This document shows, one piece after another, positions 1-12,106 of a DNA stretch of 64,000 nucleotides. The stretch lies in NCBI GenBank assembly GCA_963691815.1, contig OY829645.1, forward strand, positions 12,092,556 to 12,156,555. Direction: 5' to 3'. The position numbers and the translations under genes were made by a program. The stretch is from Echiichthys vipera (taxonomy: Eukaryota; Chordata; Actinopteri; Perciformes; Trachinidae). The notes beneath the pieces were generated by a model, which ran no database searches, was not told the DNA's origin, and saw only the letters and a program-made list of their open reading frames with translations. Within the stretch, counting starts at the first letter, position 1; every line of letters starts with the position of its first letter.

Positions 1-1400
1 CTTTCTACTCATGAAGAGGTACCTGAGTGATAAAGACAATACCCAATGGCCTGTGGAAGGCAAAGTAAAAGTGTTCACTTTTTGCAACTTAAGTCTGAAG
101 TCCAGTGAAATTAAAGTCTGCTCATATTGAAGGCATTCAATTAAACTTGAAGGATTTGAAAGAAAGAAAACAAATCTGGGCAATTTAGAATACACATTGT
201 GATTTAAATATAAGTTGTTTATTGTTAATTTTATTTTATACAGTCGCTACTGTCATCACTTTCTTTCAGATTTGCACTTCCTAAATATCATCTTCAGTTA
301 TTTTTGAATATTTTGCAACAACCATTTTTAATGTATTTTTGTAAGAAACATAAACTCTCACTGTAATTCTGTAATGGAATCATAAAGAAATATGCAGTTA
401 TTCATACTTCTAAGAAAATGTAGATTTGACAGCATATTTATTTTTTGTCAAAATTACCATATAGGGACTAAGGCAAAATGCAAATTACAGTATAAAGATT
501 TGTGATCTGACATGTTACAAGGCCTTAAGCAATGATTTACATTGAAGAGGAAGACAGGTCATATTTCAGTTCTGTTAAACTTTAAAATTATGCGTTCATA
601 ATTGAAATGCATAGGTTACTCAGTATAGTGCGAAAGACAAAACGTCTGTCTCTACCTTTTGGTTTTAAAGTATTTTAAAGTGTTAAAAAACGTTCTTAAT
701 TCATGATCAGTAATCAAGTCTTTTTTATTTTGTTTAACAGAATATTTTTTGATTTTCTGGTTAAATGAATCTTCTGCCCATAATCTGTTTTGAACATCAA
801 AAACTTACCCCCTGCAGGCTTGAGAGGTTCTTCTGAAAGATTCCAGATTTAATACTTTATTGCCATATCAGATGATTGATTGGAATTTGTCACAGCTCAC
901 TTACAGAACACATAGTACGTAAAACAAAATTTAAAATACATTAAAAAAAAGGTTGTAGACTTCTCCTGCAGGTGCAGTCGGTTTGAATACATTGCTTAGA
1001 CAATGTGTCCCAATGCCAACCCAGTTCCAAGGAAAAAAACATTCACAGAAACTTTTAATGCAACTTCTGAACATAATTCACTTGTTCTGTGTTCATTTGT
1101 ATGTGTGGTATCTGTGCCTTTTCTTCTTTTATTAAACCAGGTAAAAGGCTACTTGAGTTTTAAATTGCATTTTCGTGAAAGGCCAAGGAAACTGTTCTAC
1201 GTGAGACACTCATTATTGAGTATAACCTGACCTGTACACAAGGGTTGGAAATTAACTTTGTTGTCCATCTGCCCCTGTGAGCAACTCAAGAGATTACCAT
1301 TGGTTTTTTTGGCTGGTGAGTGAAGAAACTCTTGCAGCCACATGCATATTTTACCAGCATTTGGCTGGTGACTGGTGTTAATTTCCAACCCTGCTGTATA

Positions 1401-1584
<184 letters not shown>

Positions 1585-2534
1585 CACAAAAACATCAAGA
1601 TCTGGTCGCCTACTGTGTCTGAGTTTGAATTGCCACCAAAAAGCCCTCACTGATCACAGCCTGTACTGGTCATGCCTGATCACAGCAAAGCTCACACAAT
1701 AGTAGCATTTTTAGCGTCAGAACCCTCCTAGAAGTGATTTACTGTGACTAGGCTGTGTGGTCGTTGCAACCTGCTCTGAATTTTGGCGTGCATGCTGACA
1801 TCATACCACACTGAACCTTTGTAAAACTACAAGCAGGGAAGCAGCTTCTCGAACAGAAAAAAAGATATTGATGTATTGAACTAAAGTTCCATCAAATTAA
1901 AATGTATTTTCCTTGTCAGTGCCCTGTTTCTCAGACTGCATTGTTCTGCTTTCTGTTTCTATATAGCGAATCCGCAGTAAATGTCAACAATGCAGTTTTG
2001 CCCAATTTACATTCAAATCAAAGACTTTCCTGCTCATTTTATGTCAAAACCATTGATGTATTAAGTGGACTGGATACAGCATTCGAGACGGAGCCCTGTT
2101 TATTCCTATGAAAGCTGCTCAGTCGCACATGAACCCAAAAAAAGATGAATGGCTGCATCTAAAAATATAGTAGAGACAGCCAACCAAGCTGCCCTCTACC
2201 GGTTTAGTGCAACAACTAACTTGAATGGGGATTTGATGATTGATCATGCAACTCTTCCAGACTTATAAAATGTCAGACCAAATGAGTCAAATTCTGATAT
2301 CAACATAAGTCATTTTGCGAGAGTTGTGACGCTCGAAAAAATGTATCCACTGAATTACCAACATGTTTTTTCGTCATGTAAGTCAATGAGAAAAGTATAT
2401 TAGGGCCCCTTGGCATCACATGACAGTAGTTGCATTAGAGTTAAATTAACTTGATGTTCCGGATGGTCCCTTAAATGTTCCAGAATGTCCTGAATGTTAC
2501 CTGTAAGTCTACCAAAAAATCTACCCAACCAATC

Positions 2535-2622
2535 AAAAGCCTTTATTTAACCAGGTAAAAAAACTCATGAGATTTAAAACCTCTTTTCTAAGCGTGACCT
2601 GGCCAAGACGGCAGCAGAAAAG
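2535..2622. repeat. Interspersed-repeat-like segment (TTTAACCAGGTAAAA motif)
   Basis: The motif 'tttatttaaccaggtaaaa' is followed by an 'actcatgagatttaaaacctc' type sequence and by 'gacctggccaagacggcagc'. A diverged relative occurs at 1128-1190 ('attaaaccaggtaaaaggc' then 'gaaaggccaagga'). I recall this consensus as a dispersed tail sequence in fish genomes, probably the 3' end of a LINE or an associated SINE, but the family is not certain. Two related copies 1.4 kb apart support repeat status. Confidence 0.5.
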
Positions 2623-2874
2623 CAGAATGGCCCTCATTTATCAAACGAACGTACGGCCGAAAAACGTGCGTACGACCATTTCCTGGCAAACTTCGGCATT
2701 TATCAATTTGACGTGAGCGGGAGCTACGATCAAATCTCACGTCGTGTACGGAAATTTGAGCCTGTGGATTTGCGGTGCAGCACAGCAAAACCTGGCTGAA
2801 AATAATGAACAAACCTCAGCTGTCATCAAGCTTAAGCAGTCACATATTAAGAACAGATCAAAACGTATTCTTAA

Positions 2875-3035
2875 CACAAATTAAAAAAAAAAAAAATGTG
2901 GTTGGAGTTTTTGATTATACTCATGTGCGTCTGAAGGCACCATCCGTGAATGATTACGCATTCATCAATCGCCAAAACTACCACTCGATAAATGTACAGG
3001 TGATTTGTGATGCCAAGACTATCGCTTTTAAACGT
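2875..3035 (+). pseudogene. HARBI1-like DDE transposase fragment
   Basis: The + frame around 2895-3020 reads as VVGVFDYTH, then KAPSVNDYAFINRQNYHS, then INVQVICDAK. These correspond to the start of the DDE nuclease domain of PIF/Harbinger transposases, where the family has G-x-[IV]-D-G-[ST]-H followed by a block ending in NVQ-x-[VI]-C-[DN]. The first catalytic Asp is kept, but the usual Gly after it is Tyr. The frame then runs into unrelated sequence (KRGARVYTR) and the remaining catalytic residues are absent, so the enzyme cannot be active. The poly-A run at 2882-2895 just before the block probably marks decay. Domain recognition is by eye; the residue pattern is distinctive. Confidence 0.75.
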
Positions 3036-3149
3036 GGTGCCAGGGTATACACACGATTATTTATATTTCAAAACAGCTCGGCTCCAGCCCCCCGCGACCC
3101 AACAGGGACAAGCGGTTGAAGATGAATATATGAATGAATGTGTTGGCGC

Positions 3150-3226
3150 GCGGCTGCAGCTAGACGCACTGCAGCAGGACGCACTGCAGCAAGCGGCACT
3201 GCAGCAAGGCGCACTGCAGAGCCAAA
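3150..3226 (+). repeat. 15-bp GC-rich tandem repeat (DALQQ-type)
   Basis: Four to five imperfect copies of a 15-bp unit of the form gacgcactgcagcag lie head to tail. In one + frame they read as repeated [DAG]-A-L-Q-Q pentapeptides. They sit at the tail of the Harbinger remnant. Each unit contains a PstI-type ctgcag palindrome. No evidence that it is translated. Confidence 0.8.
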
Positions 3227-3734
3227 GTCATCTCCTCGGTTAGTGGCTACCCTCGATAAATTGCATTAAAACAGATGGTATCAGGTATTAGATGATTAAC
3301 ATCATGGTATGGTTCTTCTAGGTGACAAGATCATCCCCCCTAAGCAAATACCTAATAACCCCGCTGGCAAACCCGCTACAGAGCAGGAGTGCAAGTTCAG
3401 CAGTAACGCACACGGGTCACAGTGGAGCGCTGCTTCGGTTTGACCTCCCTCCGTTATTTTTTTCCATACAGTGTTTTTATGGCCCCTTTTATTCCACTCT
3501 TAAGACTGCCAAAAAGCACATCTTATTTTGCTCCATCTCGGATGTCAGGATGCCGATCGCTGAGTCGGAAAAGTTTCTTTTCGTACAAGCGTTTCTCCTC
3601 TACATGTTTGACCTCAGTGGGCGAGGCCTCCGAACCAGGAATATTTAAGGGCGTAACATGTTAATGACGATCGAATTCAGCGCCGCATTAATCAAGCGGC
3701 CTGTCCTGTTTCTGTCCTTCAGTGCCTCCTGGAG

Positions 3735-4595
3735 AATTCCCTGTATGTAAAAGCAGAGAAGTGCCAGTTACATGTTTCTTCAGTAACTTTCCTGGGAACA
3801 TTCTGGCACAAGGCAACATCCAGATGGACCCAGTCAAAGTCTCTGCTGTCACTTCCTGGCCTGTTCCTGAAAACCGTAAACAGCTTCAAGCTTTCCTGGG
3901 GTTTTCAAACTTTTACGTCGCTTCATCCGCAACTACAGCTCCGTGGCAGCCCCTCTCCCCGACCTGACCTCCTCCAAAGTACCCTTCCAGTTGTCACCTC
4001 CAGCTGCAGCAGCCTTCAAGATCCTCAAGGATCTGTTCACCTCATCACCCATCCTCCTGATGCCTGACTCTGAACGGCAGTTTGTGGTCGAAGTGGACAC
4101 CTCGGATGTTGGGGTGGGGGCCGTCCTGTCTCAGTGCTCTGGCACTGACCATAAGCTCCATCCCTGTGCCTTCTTCTCTCGCCACCTGTCCCCTGCTGAG
4201 TGAAATTATGACATTGGCAACATGGAACTGTTGGCAGTGTAGATGGCCCTAGAAGAGTGGCGGCATTGGTTGAAGGTGCCAAGGATCCTTTTCTTGTATG
4301 GACAGATCACAAGAATTTGGAGTTTATATGCTCCGCAAAAAGACTAAATTCTCGCCAGGCCCGCTGGTCACTGTTTTTTGCCCGTTTCAACTTCACCATC
4401 TCTTACCGTCCAGGATCCCTCAATGTTAAGCCTGATGCTTTTTCCCGCCAGTTCCAGAGGGCAGAGGGTTCTGTTGAGAAACCTGAGTCCATCCTACTTA
4501 CGTCTTGCCTTGTTGCCACATTGACCTGGGACATAGAGGAGAGAGTGAGAGCAGCCACAGAAGGACAGCCGGGGTCCCAGCTCCTGCCCATCTAA
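3735..4595 (+). pseudogene. Gypsy pol: reverse transcriptase C-terminus and RNase H (broken)
   Basis: 3730-3960 carries the thumb-end signature of gypsy reverse transcriptases, including SWPVPENRKQLQAFLGFSNF. A frame change near 3920 leads into 3943-4200, with the RNase H start (VVEVDTSDVGVGAVLSQ: catalytic Asp present) and HPCAFFSRHLSPAE, followed by a stop at 4201. Another frame change leads to 4257-4595, with VWTDHKNLEF (a second conserved Asp) and FNFTISYRPGSLNVKPDAFSR, which is the usual end of gypsy RNase H. The catalytic YxDD box lies in the missing 5' part. At least two frameshifts and two stops are visible. Confidence 0.88.
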
Positions 4596-4617
4596 CTGCC
4601 TTTTTGTCCCTCGAGCC

Positions 4618-5170
4618 TTGAGGTCAGATGTGCTACAATGGGCCCACTCCTCCAAGCTCTTCTGCCACCCTGGGGTACAACGAACACGACATGCCCTTCT
4701 CCAACATTTCTGGTGGCCCACCTTGCAGGAGGACATCCAGGAATTCGTCAAAGCCTGTCCCACTTGCAATCAACACAAATCCTACCTCCAGCCACCTGCT
4801 GGGCTTCTTCAACTTCTTCCTGTTCCTCATCGCCCATGGTCCCACATATCTTTGGACTTTGTTTCTGGTCTTCCCACCTCTGACAGCCACACTGTCATCC
4901 TGACCATCGTGGACCGCTTCAGCAAGATGGTCCACTTTGTACCACTCTCCAAGCTCCCCACTGCTAAAGAGACTGCTCAGTTGGTCCTGCTCCATGTATT
5001 CCGCCTGCACGGCCTTCCTGTGGATGTGGTGTTGGATCGTGATCCCCAGTTATCGTCTGTGTTTTGGAGGGGGTTCTGCAGTCTGCTGGGGCCACTGCCA
5101 GTCTGTCCTCTGGATTTCACCCCCAGAGCAATGGACAGACTGAGCGCATGAACCAAGAACTGAAAACCTG
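4618..5170 (+). pseudogene. Gypsy pol: integrase (broken)
   Basis: The 177-codon frame 4618-5151 begins with an HHCC zinc-binding module (HPGVQRTRH then CPTCNQHK) and continues into the core domain: SLDFVSGLP with the first catalytic Asp, VDRFSKMVHFVPL, then VVLDRDPQ with the second Asp. A frameshift follows at about 5080-5110, and the third acidic block (NGQTERMNQELK, containing the catalytic Glu) is found near 5122-5160 in another frame. The integrase is therefore inactive as it stands. Integrase inserts the retrotransposon DNA copy into chromosomal DNA. Confidence 0.88.
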
Positions 5171-5349
5171 CCCTACGGTGCACGGCCTTCCATAACCCCT
5201 CGTCCTGGTCATCACAACTACTGTGGGTTGAATATGCCCACAACTCCCTTCTCTGCTCTGCCACCAGCCTCTCTCCATTTCAGTGTGTATACGGCTATCA
5301 ACCACCACTGTTCCCAGCCCATGATAAGATTTCCTGCCCCTTCAGTCCC

Positions 5350-5630
5350 TTGGTCCCTCAGACATCTCCCCCTCCACGTATCGTCGATGGTGGTCCGGTG
5401 TACGCAGTGTGGTGCCTGATTCGCTCTCGTCGGCGGGGTAGAGGTCTCCAGTACCTTGTTGACTGGGAGGATTACGGACCAGAGGAAAGATCCTGGGTTC
5501 CTGCTCGCCATGTTGTAGACCCCACCCTCATGACCAATTTTCATCTGCAACACCCCAACCAGCCAGCCAATGAGTCAGCTCATCCAAGGACCCGCACCTT
5601 GCCCCCGCCTATTCAGGATGTTGGAGACCG
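5350..5630 (+). pseudogene. Gypsy pol: C-terminal chromodomain
   Basis: The frame 5350-5802 contains AVWCLIRSRRRGRGLQYLVD followed by WEDYGPEERSWVPARHVVDP. This is the folded core of a chromodomain as found at the end of fish gypsy integrases: a beta strand, then YLVDWEDYGPEE with its aromatic residues, then a helix. The frame then continues through a Pro-rich tail (RTRTLPPP) and reads on into the LTR. It would have followed the integrase core, about 200 bp of poorly conserved linker away. Confidence 0.88.
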
Positions 5631-5635
5631 TTCTA

Positions 5636-5872
5636 TGTCAGGTGTCGCCTCTCGTCTAAGCCCCGGTAAATCCACCAGCCTTCTGTCCCTGACCACGAGT
5701 ATTGCCTGCCTGTTTTCTGTTCCTCGTCTGCCTGTGGCTGGTTGGCGCCTGGCCTGTTTCTGCTCTCCCCTAGTCAGCCATGTACCTGCTTTTACCTGCT
5801 GAATAAAGACTGTTTTAAAGCGAATACCTGGTTTATCTGTGCTGCGATTGGGTTCGCTCCACACCCATTACA
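5636..5872 (+). repeat. Candidate gypsy 3' LTR with polyadenylation signal
   Basis: The segment starts with TGTCAGGTGTCGCC just after the end of the coding region and ends with CCCATTACA, giving the TG...CA ends expected of an LTR, 237 bp long. An AATAAA lies at 5802-5807. The 5' partner LTR is absent from the window, so the boundaries rest on position and end dinucleotides only. Confidence 0.55.
5802..5807 (+). promoter_or_regulatory. Polyadenylation signal AATAAA in the LTR
   Basis: An exact AATAAA inside the candidate LTR, after a pyrimidine-rich stretch, in the position where the R region of a gypsy LTR carries its poly(A) signal. It is in sense with the host gene, so it could act as an intronic polyadenylation site; that is an inference. 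Confidence 0.5.
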
Positions 5873-6129
5873 GAATGGTTACACAAAAGACACAAATAAA
5901 ATATGATCACACACTATTGGAAAACAAGAGTGGGATTACAAGATTACACAGTGCAATGACAAGATCAAATTGAGCTTATTTCTCTGTCTTTAATAATTGA
6001 TTTGAATTCCCCCAAAGCTAGGAGATATGTCAATTTTAAGTCCTACTGCACATCATTCCAGGTAGAAAGCCTTTTTGCCCAGTTCAGTTTTGACTATTGG
6101 GACCTGCAGCTGTATGATGTCCTGAGAAC

Positions 6130-6616
6130 GCAGGCCATATCGACTGAGGTTTCTGTACATGTGTAAACACAAATATAGACAGAAGTCCAAGAATAAATTT
6201 GTAAATAAAAGTCAGCCAGTGAGAGAGTCTACGGACTTACAAAGATGGAAAGTGTGCAACAGCATATCAGGAGCAATGCTGGACATGATAGCAGCAACTA
6301 GTAATAAAACGCAAAGCACAGTGGTAAACAGTATCCAATTTCTTTAAAAAATTGATCAGGAGCGTTCATAAAAAGATCTCCATAGTCCAACAAGGGTAAA
6401 AAAGTTTTGATCAAATGTTTTCTGACCTGAAATGAAAACATGATTTATTCTAAAAAAGAAACTCAATTTCAGCTTAGAAACAAGTTTATCAATGTGCAGT
6501 TTAAAGGAGAGGTTCTCATCGAATAGAATGCAAGTATTTATAAGATGTGACAATTTCAATTTCAACCCCATGAACAGTTGACAACCTAGGAAGGTGAGAT
6601 GAAAGCTTCTAACCAT
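6130..6616 (-). mobile_element. Non-LTR retrotransposon fragment (end of reverse transcriptase ORF)
   Basis: On the - strand, 6616-6356 reads through LLFDENLSFKLHIDKL-like sequence (ILFDENLSFKLHIDKLVSKL) and FFFRINHVF. This is the region after the catalytic core of LINE reverse transcriptases, where the family has 'LDxxLSFxxHIxxLVxKL'. In another frame DYGDLFMNAPDQF follows near 6345-6395, matching the conserved LDYGD box further downstream. The two blocks in different frames show a decayed copy. The 5' part is absent. LINE family cannot be fixed from this short piece. Confidence 0.65.
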
Positions 6617-6744
6617 TTAAAAATAAAAATCTAACTCCTAACCAGACAGTCTTTTTTCCCATACAACATGGTGCCTACATTACCCACAAAGCATTATTTA
6701 TATGCAAAGTCTACCCTTCGTTCCTTGTCAAGAAAATGATCCTT

Positions 6745-7135
6745 GACCTTGTCGTACCAACTAGGCGTCTTTTCTAGGGACTTGACCAGTGTCCTCTCAA
6801 TGGCAGCAGAGCTAGGCCGCTGAGTGTCCGATGGGCGGGACAAAGCCCAGCATTTATCCAATGAGCGTCTAGTTTGGCTGCAGTGGAAAAACCCGCTCTA
6901 CGCTTCCCCATTGAAGTCAGTAGAAGCTGAGCGTCCAACTCTGTAAAGCGCTGTGGGGATGAATGAGAAGGAAGTTGCACCGGTTACCTTTGATAAGTAG
7001 CTGATTCTGAACAAAAGATTAAGGCTTTCTAGCGTGTATTTAGTCAATGAAATGTATACACAGCCGTACATATTTCACCACTTTTTTTTTCTTTGGTGAC
7101 ATTTTAGGGGAAGCTGAGCTTCCCTTGCAGTCTTA
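6745..7135. repeat. Probable unclassified fish interspersed repeat
   Basis: GC-richer sequence than its neighbours, with blocks such as 'aagcgctgtggggatgaa' and 'aggggaagctgagcttccc', the latter a near-perfect palindrome. I recall similar text as dispersed in teleost introns but cannot assign a class. No coding potential and no matching terminal repeats found. Confidence 0.3.
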
Positions 7136-8044
7136 GAGCAATCACCACTGTTCAGTACATATTGTATACTGAAGCACAAAAATGACTAAAAATTACGTTT
7201 ATAATCAATTTGCAACAGCAAATATTTTTTATAGGAAATGTAATGCAGCTCGATTACATTTTTCTACTAACATGAGGGCATTTTGGCAATTAGTGTATCT
7301 GGCAAGTCACTTAATACTGAACGTATGACATTTTTCATCAGTGTTAAAACCATAATAACAAATCTGGCAACAAAATATCTGCTTGTAGTGACTGCAGCAT
7401 TATTCAACTTTTTATGGTTATGTTTAGGCACTTGGTTAAGGTTAGGTAGGGAAAGATCATAGTCTTAGTTTAATACACAAAATAATATTTTTACCAAAAC
7501 CACAATCTTTCCCTTACCTCAACAAAAGGTGATTTTGTTGCCTAACACTTACCACAGGTTAGTCTTTGTCTGCCTGACTCCAGCGTGGTAGATTAAAGTA
7601 TAACTTCATTAATAAAAAAACTACAACCTGTGAGCATAAACCTGGTTGTGATTTTGTTTGTCAGCACAACATAATTGTGTTTTCCTTAATTTCTAGGAGA
7701 CAGGGTTGCAAAAAGACCCCTGCACACACTTTTTTCCGTTAAAAAGGATTACTTTTTTGTTCAAGGTTTAGCTTCACTGTCAGTACATAATACAGGATTT
7801 CACAATGAAATGCTGTTGTAGTCACTTTATATTGGTGTCAAGTCCTAGTAAATACCAAGATTACTCCTGAGCCTCAACAACAGAGACTGTCTGACTGAAT
7901 CAAATGATGACATGAAAAAACCTGTGACTTAACCGGCAATAATGTGTATATTCTGTGCTCATTGATGAAGACTTCTGAAAAACATGTTTAAATTCAATAT
8001 CAATACATGCGTGTCTCTGTGTTTGCTTGTCTTTTCTCTTCCAG

Positions 8045-8145
8045 GTCAGGGCGTCCTGTTAGTTTCATGGTGGTCCTCAACACACCCAACCCGCTTAGTA
8101 AGATCTCCTGGGTCAACCGTCTACACTTGGCCAAGATTGCGCAAC
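8045..8145 (+). CDS. arhgef17: arhgef17 exon: end of the PH region (Rho GEF)
   Basis: The acceptor is a pyrimidine tract ending in cttccag; the donor is GTAAG at 8146. The exon starts with the last base of a split codon and reads SGRPVSFMVVLNTPNPLS then KISWVNRLHLAKIAQ, ending after the first base of the next codon. This is the block that in ARHGEF17 links the DH/PH catalytic region to the C-terminal propeller. ARHGEF17 (TEM4) exchanges GDP for GTP on RhoA-class GTPases and binds actin. The exon joins in frame to 19190 (C|GA gives Arg), giving IAQREENSPGWLC. A CA repeat begins six bases into the intron. Identification is from memory of the family sequence; phase matching across all six exons makes it firm. 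Confidence 0.92.
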
Positions 8146-8148
8146 GTA

Positions 8149-8314
<166 letters not shown>

Positions 8315-11300
8315 ATTACTATGCCATTTATGCCTAAACAGGATGATGTAATATAATGAAATGTAATAACAATGTTTAAGTCAGAAGCTCAGATCATTAG
8401 TGTTTGCTCCACTCTTGAAGTGCACAACTGGTGTTATGACTTATATAATCAGAGAAAAACCAAGACTCTCAACTGGGTCATCTGAAGTTTAGGCATATTT
8501 GCTGAGGAAAGAGGCAAACTTTTAAAAATAATGTTAAATTGATAATTTCTGTTCTAAAATACCATCTATCTGTTGTGAAAACAAACATTAGTCTCACTTC
8601 AGGAAAGACTGTAATCCCATATGACGACTTAAATTACATAGTAGGCCGGTAAAAAGCAGCGGGGTTGCTTTAAACTCTGTACTATCAATCATTTGTAAGT
8701 CTTTGTCTCCCTCTTTCAAATGTGGATGTCTCATTGATTGTGGAGACGCAGTGGTCAACATTCATTGACGAAAAAGTCTAGCCAGACCCTGCCCAGCAGG
8801 GAGCAGCACAGTTCTTTTTCCATCTTCCTAGCCTATTTCCTCCAACCCTTGCCTTGCTATGCCCATGCCTAATCCTACTATGCAGTCTGACCACTAATGT
8901 AGGAAGTCTTCCTCTCCGGGGTTCATCAATGTGTGCTGTCATCCAGTGGCAAATGCAGAGACGGGACTACCGAGGACATTAATCTGCTTATTTGGCCATG
9001 ATAGCACGCATATTCAACCCACTCATCACCCAAGACACATCTTATCCTACTCACTACGTTGCCTTGAACTCGCTTCATGTCATACACATTTTATTCTAGG
9101 TTTGCTGTGCATGCGGTTTGTCTCTCAACACTGCCCTTGAGTGTAGCTACAATGGTATTGTTGTCCCAGAAGCCATTGCTGTGAGCATCAGCACAGAAAC
9201 ATTTAAGGTTTCAGAAGAAATGATTGGAGATTAATTAAATGACGTGCTTAGATGAGTGGAGCTATGTGTGTCTAGCCTTGATAGGATCAATGACCCTATG
9301 GGTCAAGCCTGGAGTCTTTTTCCTCAGACTTTGCCACCTCTGCATTTTGAGATTGTTTGCACAGTGCAATAAAATAAGGAACACTCACTAGAGTCTTCCC
9401 CTGTACTGATGGCCTTACTTTCACAGTGGGTGGGTGTAGAGCTTGCTGTATATATAGTTATGTTTTTGATGCCACTCTGAAACAAAGGCTGAGCACAGAG
9501 GATGCTGTGGCTGCAGTGAAGCACAGCATCCTCAGCCTTTCCTTGTTGCTCACACCTTTTATCATCAACACAGCAGGCGTGCTGATGACAGTGGCATAGT
9601 AATAGCATGCACCACTACTACCCAATGGCTGCTGTGTAGACCTAGGTTTTATCATGCAGGTCATTCATAGCAGTTGTAGACCTTTTTAATGTAATTCCAT
9701 AGACCATTGTTTGGTCTGTAAAACGTTATTCATTGTTTCCTTAAGCCCAAAATGAAACCCTTAAATGTCTTGTTTTTTCCACAACTCAAAGCTATTCAGT
9801 TTACTGTCATAGAGGAGCAAATAAACCAGAAAATATTCACTTTTAAGAAGCTGGAATCTTAGTTGTCTTAGGCGTCGCTAAGCCAACAGTGCCCTTGCAA
9901 AATTGATAGCAGAGATAGTGAAAGAGGTCAGGCTTTATCCCACAGCTGTACATCCGGTGAGACAGACTGGCCTTTCTTTGATGGAAAAGTTTCTTCATAC
10001 GACAAGAGGAAATTGACACATCTAAGGTTATAAGGTTTTAGGCCTCTAGCCAACACTGCTATCCAGGGCAAGTTATCATGAGAACAATAAGCTTTGATTC
10101 CTCCATCACCAACATGACAAGTAGCTAAGTGTTGGGAGAACAAACTTTGATGTGCAAGGAATGAAATGGTAGAGCAGGGACAAGAAATAAAATAAGAATT
10201 AGAGAGAAATAATAGGAGTTTGGGGATTGAAAATGGAACAAAAAGAGAGGAGGGGCAATATAACAGAAACAAACTGTAGTCAAGACGTTGGACGATTAAA
10301 TGTTTTCTATATATCAAGCTCAAGACAGAATACAGTTGTCCCAGCATGAATTGTTCAAGGAACCCATACACAGAGATGATGGTGAATGAAGGTTTAAAAC
10401 TGAATGCAGGTTATCGGATGTGCGTGTGCCTTAAATTTCTACTTTTTAATGTAGAGTCTAAACTCAATACTGTGCAGTGTTTGTAATTGCCTACACATTT
10501 TAATTTACTCTGTAGTAAAGTACTTATTTCTACAATACTTTATGTTAAGTTTAGTCATATTTAATATTTTTATGCTCTAAAAAATTAATAAAACATTAGC
10601 ATAGCACAGTATGTAATTAACTCAATTGTGATTTCAAAAAGTAAGTAAAAAGAAATAAGCTGCAGTATCTAGATCACATATAATACTTTACTCATGAGCA
10701 CACATTCACAGCAGCACTGCGACACACTGGTACTCATCGAATCATTCATTAAAAAACACATGGTAGCGATAAGGGCGGGGTGATGGTTTTCATTGAATCC
10801 CTTGGGGAAATAGATCAGTACCAACCTGGTCAGGATGACAATTACATGTTAATTGCATTACACCCACACTCAGCCTTCCCATTTAACCAAATGTAATTAC
10901 AATAAGTGAGTTGTTGATTTAATTTCACGGATGGTGTACTGTCATTTGAGGCTTCCTCGTCATTGCAGGCTGAGGCAGGCATGCCATGTGCTCAAGGGAG
11001 ACCTACAGTTGAATCGGCATTTCACACGCACCGATCCATGGTCTCGTTTAGTTTTAAATGGGTGCAGTGCTCCAAAATGCCCCTTAATGGTGGACACCAC
11101 AAATAGCTAATGTTCTCATGCATGATTTAGTGAGTGATTAGACATCACAAAACTCATTTCCCCAGACCCATCTTCACAACAGTGTTTATTCTGTTACCTC
11201 CATTCAGAGGAAACACAGTGATATCCCACTGCTGTTCTTAATAGCCTTCCCTGTGCCATGTGTTTGAATATCATTGGCTTTAAGTGACATTCCTGCTTGC

Positions 11301-11936
11301 TGTATTAAACTCATATCAGTGTGTTGCCCATTAACACTGCCTTGTTAATGCTATGAGGTTTTCGCTGAACATTTTGCACCTTGAGCATTTTATAAAATTT
11401 AGCACCCCGTGGATGGTAGTGTTTTTTAAAAAGACTGGAGATTGTTGTACTTTAGCATTATGTTGAAGCTGCTCTGGTGGTCAGGCTTTACATGATATAA
11501 TATATATATATATGATAATCCCATTAAACAATATTTGTCACTTTGCATGCATGTGGTGTAGTTATGAGACCTTGAAATAGAAGGAGAGAATTACCCCACG
11601 TTGGTGCTTCAGCACAAGCCCCGGGGTCCATTAATAACCTGGTGTGCCACTGCATTTTTTATGCCACTACGAGTGGCCCTACTATTTCTGAAGGGTCTTT
11701 GTGAAATAGCCAGAAGCATTCCCTAATTAATGGGTTCTCTCACTGCAGAATTAATTGCTTCCTACCATGTAGTCCCAGCCCTTTCAGACAGGGTTAAGGC
11801 TGCAGACTTTGATGGCCCTCACAAGAAGAACAAGAGGCAGTCAAATCATGAGAGATTGCTGCAGAGATGTTGGCGACGCGAAGCAGATGAATAAATGTGG
11901 GCAAGAAGAGGGAGCTGTTCAGGTTGTGGGCATAAG

Positions 11937-12106
<170 letters not shown>

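Larger units (their letters stand above)
2625..3240 (+). mobile_element. PIF/Harbinger-type transposon remnant
   Basis: The left side begins with a sequence of transposon-end type (GGCCCTCATTTATCAAACG at 2629), and 2775-3119 carries a HARBI1-like transposase segment. The right boundary could not be placed: I found no matching inverted end before the gypsy remnant at about 3720. The right part holds a short tandem repeat (3150-3225). Harbinger elements move by a DDE transposase and duplicate a 3-bp target; this copy is clearly broken. Confidence 0.6.
3722..5872 (+). mobile_element. 5'-truncated Ty3/Gypsy (chromodomain) retrotransposon
   Basis: The 3' part of a pol gene is in the standard gypsy order: end of reverse transcriptase, RNase H, zinc-binding integrase N-domain, integrase core, chromodomain, then a candidate 3' LTR. 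The 5' LTR, gag, protease and the catalytic part of the reverse transcriptase are missing. Several frameshifts and in-frame stops break pol, so it is an old, dead copy in a host intron. Gypsy elements with a C-terminal chromodomain are widespread in fish; the chromodomain is thought to steer integration to particular chromatin. Confidence 0.9.

Noticed and set aside
9928..10371. A 147-codon - strand open frame
   Set aside because: No recognisable motif, low-complexity Leu/Ser/Phe composition of AT-rich DNA, no splice or promoter context, and no repeat support.
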